From Telmatactis stephensoni (lineage: Eukaryota > Cnidaria > Anthozoa > Actiniaria > Isophelliidae): a DNA stretch of 64,000 nucleotides. Location of the stretch: positions 124,001 through 188,000 of the forward strand of contig JALIZF010001540.1 in NCBI GenBank assembly GCA_029948255.1. Reading direction: 5' to 3'. The notes beneath the pieces were generated by a model. That model was not told the origin of the DNA, searched no databases, and saw nothing but the letters and a program-made list of their open reading frames with translations. Shown in pieces: positions 51,105-61,716 of the stretch. A program made the position numbers and the translations under genes. Numbering within the stretch: the stretch's first letter is position 1; the number at the start of each line of letters is the position of its first letter.

Positions 51105-53379
51105 TTATTTGTGCTTTTCAGACATCTGTTTTGGAAACTTTCTATACAGAAAAGGTTTAAACTCCTTCTCTGCCTTTTGATTTCCCTTTTCAAGTGGACT
51201 GATGTATTTAGAGGGAATGCTTTCCTCTTCCTTGCATTTTATGTCACCCCAAGGATACTTCTGAACATTTTGACGACCATTCAGAATACGTGTAAACCAT
51301 TTTTCTTTCAGTGCAAATTGGGCCACTTTCAGTTTGTCATATATGGCACTAGGAACATGATGTTTCTTAGTGTTGTGGATGTCAAAAGCTTGTCTGCTCT
51401 TATACATGGTTCTATTCATTTCCAAGAGATCTACACTGCAAGACATCAGTTCCACCATGGCAAAAGAGCTTTGGGCATGGGCGAATTGTTTCACTGGGTG
51501 AACAAGAAAGTCTTCTACCCATTCATCTCCAGCTAGTTGTTTTCCTTGTTTACCATCCACATTTACAGATCTGTTTTGCTGGTACATTTTTCTGTAGGCA
51601 AGGGGTAAATGAGCAACAGAGTTGACGCACTGGGTGAATGCTTCATCCCTGTAATTAACCTTACCAACTTGAGCAAACAATGATGGGCAAAGCATCCACA
51701 CTCCTTCCATTGAAATCCCATTTCCGTACCTGGTTGATTCTTTACACCAACGGGTGATAGGCATTAGATCTTTTACAAAAGTGCAGTGGTACGAGAAAAC
51801 TGCATCTTTGGACTGATCAGCAATCCATTCTGCAAGTTTTTTTAACAGTATATCATTGTGTGACTTTGTTTCTCTCAAACATAGTTTGAGTTCTTCGTCA
51901 GTGGGGAAAAAACGTGAGTTTTGAAACTCTTTAATCATAGCAATGGAAAGTCCATCGTCGTAGTCTAAAAGCGCTTCTTCATTATTGTTGTAATTATTTT
52001 CTTTAAATTTCTTCTTAAATGAAGATGGGTTCACCGATGGTCTTTTCATTATCTTCTCTGCAACGTGCCAGAAACCACCATGCCCCTCAATTCTGGCTAT
52101 AGATTCGTTGATATAGATCGATTTCACGTGACGTCACGAGAGGACTAAAATCTAAACTAAAATTCGGAGAAAGCTGATTGCCTGATATTTTGTATGTATC
52201 ATGAAAAGAAGTCGTCTCTGGAAATTTGGTCTGATTCTGTTCATCGCTTGGCAAATTATCGGCACCAAAATTGTGTCACACCATGCAGTCACGCATTTTC
52301 AAACGTAAGAACACATCAATTTGCGACAAATTTCACCTCATTTGCTTTGGCAATGAACTTAATTGTCATTTTCTATATATATTATCAATAAAATGAACAA
52401 ATAAATGTATTTTTAATATCATTTCGATGCTTGGTATTTATGGTCGCCATATTGGTGTACATATTGGTGTACACCAATATGGCGGCCCCATACATTCTTA
52501 CCAACAACAAGCCCACATTCAAACATTCGTATCTTCGTGGTGAAAAGCTCTTTTGACTCAATATTTTCTAGAGTTGCAAAGATTTAGTTGTTCTTTGAGG
52601 TACAAGTATTTTTATTTTATTTGATGCTCTGAAACCGACTTTATTTTTCTCGATGACGTCAGTGAAATCGATCTATAGCCTCGATTGTGGAAATCTCCAC
52701 CACCTGGTATGTGACAAGAGTATTTGTCTGGACAACGGTTGGTACATCCCTGGATGGTCACAGTGTTCTTTTGATCACCAACGTTTATGTTAAACAAACG
52801 TGCGAAATTGTCACTTTCGCGTTCATTCATTGACTCGGGTTCAGCGATAAGTTCTCATTCTGTCTGGAAAAAATTACCAATGTAATGGGATATTTCCTCA
52901 TTGCTTTTGGCTTTTTTTTCTAAAACGTCTGCCATGATATCCTCATCTTTAGCTTTGACTATATCTAAAGGAGAAACAGGATGTTCTATAAATGCATCGT
53001 TCACAGCTGCACCAATGTCGATCAAGAATTTAGCTGTATTGGCATGTCCCTTATGCAATGCCAGAGTGAGTGGCGTTTGTCCTATTCCATCTTGTCCATT
53101 GACAAGTGCTCCTCCACAAACTAAACCACGCACTAATCTAGTATTTCCAGTTAAAGAAGCAAGATGAAGAACGGTTCTTCCATACTGATCACATGCGGGA
53201 AACCATACCGGCTTTAAGCACTTGATGCGCTCTATCAAGGAGTTGTCGTTGTACACTGACGTTAAATCTTTCAGGGTATCAAAAATGTCTTTTGTTGGCC
53301 TATCCAATTCCTTATTCGCTTCTGTTAGTCCGACTTTTTGAATGAGAATTTCCCAAGAATTCTCCGTAATAACACTCAT
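51105..53379 (-). pseudogene. ankyrin-repeat plus transposase-like protein (DUF6589-type by memory)
   Basis: ATG at 53379 (MSVITENSWEILIQKVG). Two to three ankyrin repeats follow around residues 65-135 (YGRTVLHLASLTGNTRLVRG, GQTPLTLALHKGHANTAKFL). An in-frame TGA at about 52857-52859 separates this from a domain with FARLFNINVGDQKNTVTIQG and CTNRCPDKYSCHIPGGGDFH. A 558-bp MITE then splits the gene. Beyond it the frame continues from INESIARIEGHGGFWHVAEK to 51105, with MIKEFQNSRFFPTDEELKLC, NSVAHLPLAYRKMYQQNRSV and SRQAFDIHNTKKHHVPSAIY. The last stretch (DLLEMNRTMYKSRQ and on) is what I remember as the DUF6589 family, found in cnidarian and fungal transposons. It is convergent with the RecQ gene 1.9 kb to its left. 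One nonsense codon and one insertion mean it is dead but young. Confidence 0.65.
52116..52673. mobile_element. MITE in the ankyrin gene, ends GATCGATTTCAC, TATA duplication
   Basis: The left end GATCGATTTCACGTGACGTC pairs with the right end GACGTCAGTGAAATCGATC. TATA occurs just outside both ends (52112-52115, 52674-52677). With the element and one TATA removed, the minus-strand codons on the two sides fall in a single frame, which supports these borders. A perfect 16-bp arm palindrome (CGCCATATTGGTGTAC and its complement) lies inside near 52446-52483. Confidence 0.85.
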
Positions 53380-53472
53380 TTTGACATCTATACATGTTCA
53401 CACTTTCTGGATGAGTGATTTCACATGTTTCTGTAATTCCAGTCTCTTGTCTGACATTTCAACAATCCAGCA

Positions 53473-53611
53473 CACAGGGTTCCCACTTCTTCCTTTTAAA
53501 AAACATTTTAAAAAAACGTGAAAATAACGTAAAAAATTGTTTACGTTATTTTCCTTTATTTTCGCGTTTTAAAAAAATATTTTTCAAAAGGAAGAGGTGG
53601 GCCCCCCTGTG
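53473..53611. mobile_element. small MITE, 139 bp, CACAGGG ends
   Basis: CACAGGGTTCCCACTTCTTC pairs with GAAGAGGTGGGCCCCCCTGTG read in reverse, with CTTTTAAAAAACATTTT against AATATTTTTCAAAAG inside. It lies about 95 bp upstream of the ankyrin gene start. I found no target duplication. Confidence 0.75.
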
Positions 53612-54926
53612 ACCAACAGTGTGGAAAAGGTTACATTACTAAAAATAATTTTTTACTTTGTCTTAAGTAGAAAGACGTAAAGTAAGTTTGTCTAATTTGA
53701 GAATATTATATTGATCATGGAAGACTCTAGTCCACACACCTCAGGGAAAATCATGATTGTTGCTTGTATCTTACAATCTCCCTGGTTGTCCACCACCTCC
53801 CTTTCCCCCTTCCTCCCTGGGAAATTGAACACTTTACACCAGTCAAATAGACCTTTTTATAGTTACTTATCTGCTTCATCACATCAAGGTTACCATTGAC
53901 CAAGCACTAATACAAGACCTCCTTCTTTAGATATGTAAATCAGTGTTTTGTTTTTAAGAAATATAGAATGCATGCACATTTCTCTGTACTGTGATATTAA
54001 CATGATGGAAGATGTACAGCAAAAGAATAGCAAGCTTAGAAATGTGAGGCATAGCTCTTTCTTTTTGAGTGCTCTACATCGTTTTGTCGTAGTATAGAGA
54101 CATAAGTGATTGTTTTACATTGCTTTTATAAAATATTTTTGCTGATTTTGTGCAAGCCATGTTTCTGTTCTCTGATACAAACATTGTAGCCAGCCAATCA
54201 GCACACATGCCATATGTCAAATATTTTATAAAAAAACTAGTTATGACCATCCCATTCAAACAAAACCTTGTGGAAATTGAAACTTGAATTTGCTTTGTTC
54301 ATTTACACTTTCAAAATTCTTTTCCTTTTCACATAGTATTACCAGAATTAAATAAATCATAAAGGAATATAAATTTAATAAATCAGATCAGTCCTACAAT
54401 GATAATGCAAACAAAGATCATTGATCCCTCTTGATTCCCCATTCACTTGTTATTTACTGGATCATTACATTTTTCTTTTCACAGTCAGTAAGATGAAAAC
54501 GATTATTTGATAAAACACTAAAATGAAGTGGGTAGCTAGTGGAGAAAATTTCTAGTATATTTTTAAAAAGTTTTAAATGAGATGTAAACTGCAAGCAAGA
54601 GTGTATAATTATGTACATAAACTCCCTAAAATCATATTCTTCTTATATGATTTACTCGTTATGGATCCAATCATCCACAGCTAGTAAAAGAATTGAATTG
54701 TGCAGCATAGGCAAGAACTACAGTAATAAACTTAAAACTAGTGTATATGCCCAAAATGGGAATCTGAAAACTGTAATTTCATTTTTTCAATAGAACAAGT
54801 AACAGTTATCACAAAGTACACAACCCAGCCAAAAAAAGCTTTCATTTGACTAGGTAGAAAATTGAGGGGGAAGGGAGAAGGGCTCTGTAATCCTTGCAAA
54901 TTAAACTAAGTTATGACCTAAGGAAT
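53612..54926. other. gene-free interval
   Basis: AT-rich. Short frames at 53711 and 54611 have no recognised feature. No repeat structure was noted. Confidence 0.5.
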
Positions 54927-56301
54927 TCATGTCTCAGTTTCACTGTCACTATCACTTTCTGGCAAGGTAACAAGTTGCTCAATCTCGCTACCATCTGGTG
55001 CAGTTTCTTCACACATGATCTCTTGTCCCCTTAAGATTTGTTCATACTCTTTCTCTTGTTCCTTATGCTTTTCATAAGCTTTCAAAAAGGCATACCTTTC
55101 ATAAGCTTTGTCCAAACCAAACTCTTTCTTTGATTTATTGAATGGTAGATATGTCTTTTCCTTTTTGGATACAAAGCCAAACTCTTCTGTAAACAAATCT
55201 AAATTACCAGCAACTCCAAGTATGGTGCACTGGTTTTCATGTGATATTGGTAAGGGGTAAATCTTGGTCTCTTTCTTCCCCTGACGAGGGAACTCTTCAT
55301 AAATATCAGGGATGAACTTTGTATGTCTTTTTGTTAGTGATTGCTTCTGAAGCTTCTTTTTCTAACTCTTCACCAGATGCAGCTATCAACTCTCCTTTAT
55401 CCATTTTCACATTATTCAACCCAAAATCTAGCTGTCTTAAGGCGTTTCTTTCTTTGAAAGCTTCCCATCTTTCATGATGCTCCTTGTTACATTCTAAAAC
55501 AGAACCAAAACTTCAGACAATATTCTGTAACTATTCATAAAATGCAGCTTTTACTAAATAAAACCATGCAGCTTCCTCTTTTTTCCATTACTAGTGAGTT
55601 AAAAAAGTTTGGTTAGATGTTTTGTTTTTATGACTTTTACCACTTGGAATTAGTGCAAGGGATCTATAAAATTGTACAAAGGTTGTACATTTAAGTGGAG
55701 GAGCTTCCCTCGAAGGAGCTTAGAAGTTAAGACGTTGAAATAATTTTTAGTACCTACCTATTTTTATGTCTGAGTACTCCAATGAATTCACCTCTCTCTG
55801 ACATTTAGCAGCAGTTTCTTCTCTGGCAAACAAATCTTCAATGTCACTTATGTCAGCTTCTCTCCATCCCCTTACGGTAAAATCCCACATTTTACCTTGT
55901 TTTATTTTCTCTTTTTGCAATTTTGATAAGCGGAGGTGTCGCAAAGATGTACGCATCAACTGCATGTTGTCCTGGTAGGTGATAATAGGGACATTATCTG
56001 GGACCCTCTTCTTTATCAGCTCTCTATATTGACTCATTTGCCTTCGTAGAATCCCAGTTCTGAAAAAGTTACAAAAAGGAATTATTAATGAACCATCCTG
56101 AAGTCTGATTATTAGTTTTGTTGTTAGCACACAATGAATCAACTTACTAAATCTGAACTAGGAATTGTCCAGAACAAATTCAGTCTTGGCTATATAGTCA
56201 CAAAAGCCAAACTGAACTCTGAACCAATTTGCAAGACCAATGCTCTGAACTAAACACCTGACCATACAACTTTCTCTAAAAAGGCAGATTATAAGATTTG
56301 G

Positions 56302-56302
56302 G

Positions 56303-56346
<44 letters not shown>
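56302..56346 (+). repeat. (GA)n microsatellite
   Basis: GAGAGA run with one AAAG interruption. It lies in the intron between exons 3 and 4 of the minus-strand gene, close to the donor of exon 3. Confidence 0.95.
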
Positions 56347-56350
<4 letters not shown>

Positions 56351-57132
56351 GGGTGAGGCATTATTTCCACAGAAGGAATAATGGGTACAAGGTTGTACTT
56401 ACAATGTTGAATATGATTCTGACATCCCCAAATGTTGAAGGACCTCAATCATTGATGGACCAGCTCCATAACAAAGATAGAGTAGACCAAAAATCACAGG
56501 GATATCATTGCCACTGTGTTGGTCACGAACATCAAGAAGTGATCCAAGTAAATGCACACCAGCTTTCATCTTCATGGATATAGTTTTGTGTTTGTTTCTA
56601 CTAGAATTTGATGAAAGAATCAGTTGCTCTAGAATGTTTGTAATTGTGGGGCATTCCTTGCTTAATTGTTTAACCAAATTTGAAAAAAGCTCTGGGTCAA
56701 ATAGTTAGATTAAATCCTCATTCTTATTTCTAAATCCAATATTGAATATTGTCTTTGTCTTTTTCACCTCTTCCTGTATAGCTTTTCTTTCAGACAATGA
56801 AAGAAGACCTCCCAGTAGATGTCCACTGTCTAGAATCTGCTTGTATAATTCAATAACTTCATCTTGCTTATTTATAATAGCTTTAGAAATACTTTCTGTA
56901 TTTTCTAATTTGCCCTCTAGCTCATTGATCTTTTTTGCCAGGTCTTCCTTTTCAGATGCTATAGTTCTGACATCACTGTTTAGTTTTTCCACCGCATTAT
57001 GTGCAGAACACCACGCTTGATATAATTCACCGGGTTTGAATGACGATTCTTGTAATGACGTCTCTGAAATGTTGACAAAAATGAAATGAGTACTTTTGTA
57101 TAAATCGTCATTGTGATTGTGAAGATATTCAA

Positions 57133-57149
57133 CCCCCCCCCCCCCCCCC
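57133..57149 (+). repeat. poly-C tract
   Basis: Seventeen consecutive C, in the intron between exons 2 and 3. A run like this is length-unstable, and the count may not be reliable. Confidence 0.9.
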
Positions 57150-57520
57150 ATCTCTATTTGGGTCTGTACTATTGATCCTGATGTGAATTGCCTCATCTAT
57201 TCCACATTGGAACCAATCAGGTTCTCTGTCTACTGCTGTAAGCTTAATATCAACTTTCAAAGTAAGTTATACTGTGTAAATTTTTCACTTAATGCTTCAA
57301 AATTTTTTAAAGGCTTACAAATAGCAGAAATTTTTGATAAATATTTCTAACAATATTAATGACGTTCATAAATCATCACTTATAAACATTTTCTCTCAAA
57401 TTTATGATATCAGGGGTGAGTTACCTTCTCTACATAAGTTTTCCATTGGCAACAACAGCTCCTCTTCAACAACACATAAACTTAAGTCAGCAACATCATC
57501 ATTCATGCTAGCAAAAGAAT

Positions 57521-58104
57521 CTGTAGAGTATGGCAACATTATTTTTCAACACTTTACTCTCATCTCAGTCTGATTGGTCAATTTTCTATTGTAAACAAGA
57601 GAGCAGACTCAGTTATGCTGGAATGTTCCCCTGTATTAGCTTGCATTGTTCTGTTTGTACCTACTTGAGAATTGTTGAGGCCAATTGTAAGCAAGTTGTA
57701 TGGTTGTTGTATGCAACAAGTTGTAATCAAAGAAATAGAATTGCAGGTTCCTTTGAATCTGTCCTCTTACTGACAAAGTCTTGATAACATGAAATGCTCA
57801 AAGCTTAGCTGGGAAATCAGCAGGAGCAGTGAGTTTTTTTATAATTTTAGTTATGATATCAATAAATATATGTCAATAAAAGGACAGACAATTCAATTTA
57901 TGAACATTTTTTAAATACTGTTTTTCTAAGTTAAAAAATCAAAAAAAAAATACAAAGATACAATCTTGAAGTTGATTTGTCTAAGATAATTTTTTTTATG
58001 TCAGAACAATAAATTTCATTTAATCAAGTAAAATTTTTCACATACTGTATGAAATCAACTTCAAGAGTGTTTTAGTACACTTTATATTTAACATCTCAAC
58101 ATAC
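57521..58104. other. intron of the minus-strand gene
   Basis: 584 bp between proposed exons. It has AT-rich runs and no other feature. Confidence 0.45.
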
Positions 58105-58254
58105 CTTGAAAGTTAAGCTTCCCTCTGCAGGCTGATCTATTATTTTCTATAAAGAAACATGACACACATTTCAGTGATCTACGTTTATTTCAAAGAGTAT
58201 TAAAGTTGGTCACATAAATACCTCGAGGAATCTTTTCCCTAGGTGCACTACTGG

Positions 58255-58975
58255 GAAGAAATGTGTGAAATTGATGTGAAATTGATGTGAACATTTCACA
58301 TCCTTTTTCACATGGTAAAACATGTGAAATTGCATGTGAAATTGCATGTGAAACGGTGTCATCCTTTTCACATGTTAAAAACCATGTGAAAAGGATGTGA
58401 AAATGAAAGCACAAGGCATTAGAATACATGTGAAAATAGCGTGAAGATAGAAATATGCATGTGAAATGTGTATGAAAAGGCATGTGAAATTTGCCAAAGA
58501 TATCCTGAAATGTGAAAAAAGCATGTGAAATTGGCCAAAGAAATCTTGAAACATGTGAAATGTGTATGAAAAAAGCATGTGAAATTTGCCAAAGATATCC
58601 TGAAACGTGAAATCAGTATGAATTAATTATAAAAAGCATGTGGAATTTAATTTGTCAAAGATATCCTGAAACATGTGAAATGTGTATGAAAAAGCATGGG
58701 AAATTGGCCAAAGAAATCTTGAAACATGTGAAATGTGTATGAAAAAAGCATGTGAAATTTGCCAAAGATATCCTGAAACGTGAAGTCAGTATGAATTAAT
58801 TATAAAAAGCATGTGGAATTTGTCAAAGATATCCTGAAACATGTGAAATGTGTATGAAAAAGCATGGGAAATTTGCCAAAGATATCCTGAAACATGTGAA
58901 ATGTGTATGAAAAAAGCATGTGAAATTTGTCAAAGAGATCCTGAAACATGTGAAATGTGTATGAAAATGCATATG
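58255..58975. repeat. minisatellite built on CATGTGAAAT
   Basis: Short CATGTGAAAT words dominate. From about 58480 a longer unit of roughly 50-55 bp, with TTTGCCAAAGATATCCTGAA, ACATGTGAAATGTGTATGAA and AAAGCATG in order, repeats about nine times with higher-order variants (some with a TATGAATTAATTATAAAAAG insert). Minus-strand frames across it (FSHISHAISH-type) are repeat artefacts. Confidence 0.9.
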
Positions 58976-59714
58976 AATTAATTTGTATGTTTGAAAATGC
59001 AAATTAAAATAAAGTTTGTGTGAAAATTTAAAAGCAAGGAAAGATTTTTTAGATATAATACAGCAAAAAAACAAAAAACAAAACAAAAATCAGAAAATAT
59101 TTAATTATAAAAAGTAATAATGATAAATATGTATGTATACAAATAATTATTGTGTAACCAATAAATAAATCATAAATTTCCCAAAATTACTCTAATAAAC
59201 TGGTGAAATTGAAACTTTTGGCATATGTCTGTGTAATATAAAATTCATAATTCATAAAATTGATTAAATTCTCAGTGATAAACTTATAAAATCAAATAAT
59301 ACTGTGATAAATTCAAAAAATCAAAGAATCTCATTAATTTATACAATTGAATTTTTTAAAAAGATATAACAATATTAAAATATTATCTGAAGTATCTAAA
59401 CAATTGAAAATACCCATAAATTCCTAGCTTATTAATTTTGAAAAATCCATATAACCCTTGTTGCTCTAATAAAATATTAAAATTTGATAAAATACTAAAA
59501 TTTGATAAAATACTAAAATTTGATAAAATACTAAAATTTGATAAAATATTAAAATCTGATTTGATTAAATAAATATTAAAATTTCATAATGTACATTTGA
59601 TTTTGATTTAGCTATTCAAGCAAAAAAATAAATAATTTTGTAATTGAGAAATAAGCCATATATGATGAAACAAAATGTAAAAGAAATATGATCAATGTTC
59701 TCAGTCAACACTTA
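58976..59714. other. very AT-rich interval with a 19-bp tandem repeat
   Basis: AAAATTTGATAAAATACT repeats about four times near 59479-59545. There is no coding signal. It follows the 3' side of the glutamine/threonine-rich exon. Confidence 0.6.
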
Positions 59715-60254
59715 TCAAAAGTCCAGACTTTTCTTGGGGATTCTTGTTCTCTTTGCTGGCAGTGACGATAGAAGGTCATGATCATCACTTTCACCATCCA
59801 CCATGGGTACATAAGCGTATCCTTTGTATTTTTTAGTTGGTATGTTAGGTGTTTCCCCATTGTTTTGCTGCTGTTGCTGCTGTGGTTTGGTGGTTTGCAA
59901 TTGGCTGGTCTGCTTTGGTTTGCAGCTGGTCTGCTGCGGGTTGCTAGTCTGCTGCTGTTTGCTGGTCTGTGATTTGCTGGTCTGCTGTGGTTTGCTGGTC
60001 TGCTTTGGTTTGCTGGTAATCTGCTGCTGTTTGTTGGTCTGCTGCAGTTTGGTGGTTTGCAATTTGCTGGTCTGCTGTGGTTGGTTCTTTGGTGTGTTGG
60101 TTTGTGTTTTGTTGCTCTGCTGTGATTTGTTGCTCTTCTGCAGTTGGCTGGTTTGCTGCGGTTTGATGGTTTGCTGCGGTTTGGTCTGCTGCTGTTTTCT
60201 TACTTCCTGTGTTTTTATCAGTTGGTTTTCAGGCCAGTAGAAAACTTGTCCCAC
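59715..60254 (-). CDS. Q/T/K-rich low-complexity last exon
   Basis: On the minus strand the exon starts after an acceptor (CTATAG) and gives VGQVFYWPENQLIKTQEVRK, then some 110 residues of degenerate QQTSKxQT repeats, and then a normal-looking end with KKYKGYAYVPMVDGESDDHD and LPAKRTRIPKKSLDF before TGA. The complex ends and the repeat middle suggest a real exon rather than satellite sequence. Its phase (0) does not match the donor phase of the exon at 61717, so at least one exon lies between, or it belongs to another transcript. Function is unknown; low-complexity Q/T tracts are common in disordered regions. Confidence 0.5.
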   Translation of the reverse strand: MGQVFYWPENQLIKTQEVRKQQQTKPQQTIKPQQTSQLQKSNKSQQSNKTQTNTPKNQPQQTSKLQTTKLQQTNKQQQITSKPKQTSKPQQTSKSQTSKQQQTSNPQQTSCKPKQTSQLQTTKPQQQQQQNNGETPNIPTKKYKGYAYVPMVDGESDDHDLLSSLPAKRTRIPKKSLDF

Positions 60255-61716
60255 CTATAGCATGAAATCAAATTTTGAAATCAAATTTTTGAGAGTTTTT
60301 TACATGAAACCGGTACAAACTCAGACCAGGAGGAACTTGTACCAGTACAGAATTTTTGCAGCAGTTTACATGGAACCAGGACGAAATGCTTGGTCAATTA
60401 CATGAGACCAGAACAGAGTCTGATGGGTTTGAGTTCATATTGGCTTCCATACATTTCTTAACTTGTGTCTAAAATGAGACTGGTCTGAAAATGAACTCAG
60501 ACTGGTCTGGCTTCATCCTGGCCTCACGCAATTTAATACCACCTTAATCAAGACTGTTTATCAAAAGACAGCATTTGTGGAAGAAAATGATTAAAATTGA
60601 GTATCTCAAAAATTAATCGAATTTATAATAATTTATTACTTGTATTAGGTGGATGCACTTGCTTATTTATTTATTCATTAACTTTGATTTACCATGTACA
60701 TAATTACTGACAATTTTATCTCATTAGAGAAGTCTAGAATATCAAATTGTGAATTCCTTAATACCTGTATTTCATGAAAAAACTGGGCCCGGTCTAATAA
60801 ACTCGACAGTGGAATATTGTGGAATATTATCTGTTTCTTTTTACATATGAAGACTGCAATACTATCTTCACAAACTCAATCTGAAATGAAACGTTTTTAC
60901 ATGTTTTACAAGCTGCATTCTGATATTTTGAATGAAGAAAATTAATTGAAAATAAGCAATTTCATATTATGCAAATTGCATAATATGAAATTTATCCCTG
61001 CACCATGTTTTGTTGAATGCTTGATGTATGTAGCCCTTCCAATTCTATCTTCCCCATACATCACATAGAGAACATTCCTGAAATAATCAATTTCCAAAAT
61101 TAATCTTTTCTAAATATATATAATGAAACAATCACTCAGCAACCACGCATTTAATCTGCCAGCAATAATTGTAACTTGCCTGATGAGTGCATGTGATCGT
61201 CTTAGGATCATACGAAATTAAAACCAGCTAGTACAGTAGCAATAAAACAGTGAATCTTTTCTCTAAAGTCTCAAACTACAACTTACATTTATTATATATA
61301 ACATATCAATTTGATCTATCAATTTGATCTATCTATTTATTAGCTACAATCACGGACAAAAATCCCTGTAGACAGTTATGAAATCCATACATTTCAGCTG
61401 CTACTTGATTAGGTAGCCTCTTGCTTACAAGTTATTTATTGAATCCCCCTCCCCCCCGGGTCAATGTTGTACCAGACGATAGCCCATTCTATGGACGACA
61501 TTGTGCACCTACCTCAACATTGGGGGAGAGGGGGAGAGGGGAGAACAATTAATTGAAAGTGATGGGTTAACTCAAAAAGCAACATTTTTTTTGCTTTGTC
61601 TTAACCTTTTTGTCCGGCATGGTAGCTATAGCTACATGTACATGTAGCTGTGTCTGCCTTTTGTAATTGGTTATGACTTAATATGTGATTGACTGTGAAA
61701 GATTTTACAAACTTAC
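60255..61716. other. probable intron(s), one weak exon candidate
   Basis: On the minus strand an acceptor (GATTATTTCAG) at about 61078 precedes a frame giving NVLYVMYGEDRIGRATYIKH in the right phase to follow the exon ending at 61717. No convincing donor leads on to 60254. I leave it uncalled. Confidence 0.35.

Larger units (their letters stand above)
54927..58146 (-). pseudogene. spliced transposase-like protein, one stop and one frameshift
   Basis: Five minus-strand exons with GT/AG borders and matching phases: 58105-58146 (NNRSACRGKLNFQ), 57425-57520 (SFASMNDDVADLSLCVVEEE), 56403-57063, 55758-56059 and 54927-55493. Exon 3 has a coiled coil (IASEKEDLAKKINELEGKLE), then an in-frame TAA at 56705-56707, then KTISMKMKAGVHLLGSLLDV and PVIFGLLYLCYGAGPSMIEV. 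Exon 4 has TYQDNMQLMRTSLRHLRLSK and GKMWDFTVRG. Exon 5 has a one-base shift near 55345 and an acidic end (LPESDSDSETET). The layout recalls N-terminal parts of cnidarian transposon proteins, but I do not have a family name. A 5' exon upstream of 58146 is expected, and a minisatellite occupies that place. Confidence 0.5.

Noticed and set aside
56158..56448. 96-codon minus-strand frame with LSLSLSLSFSLS
   Set aside because: It crosses the (GA)n microsatellite in an intron.
58190..59086. Minus-strand frames with FHTHFTCF repeats
   Set aside because: They are translations of the CATGTGAAAT minisatellite and have no complex sequence.
59778..60240. Plus-strand cysteine/leucine-rich frames (CCGLVVC repeats)
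   Set aside because: Antisense of the Q/T/K-rich exon. The minus-strand reading has non-repeat ends and a splice acceptor, so it is preferred.
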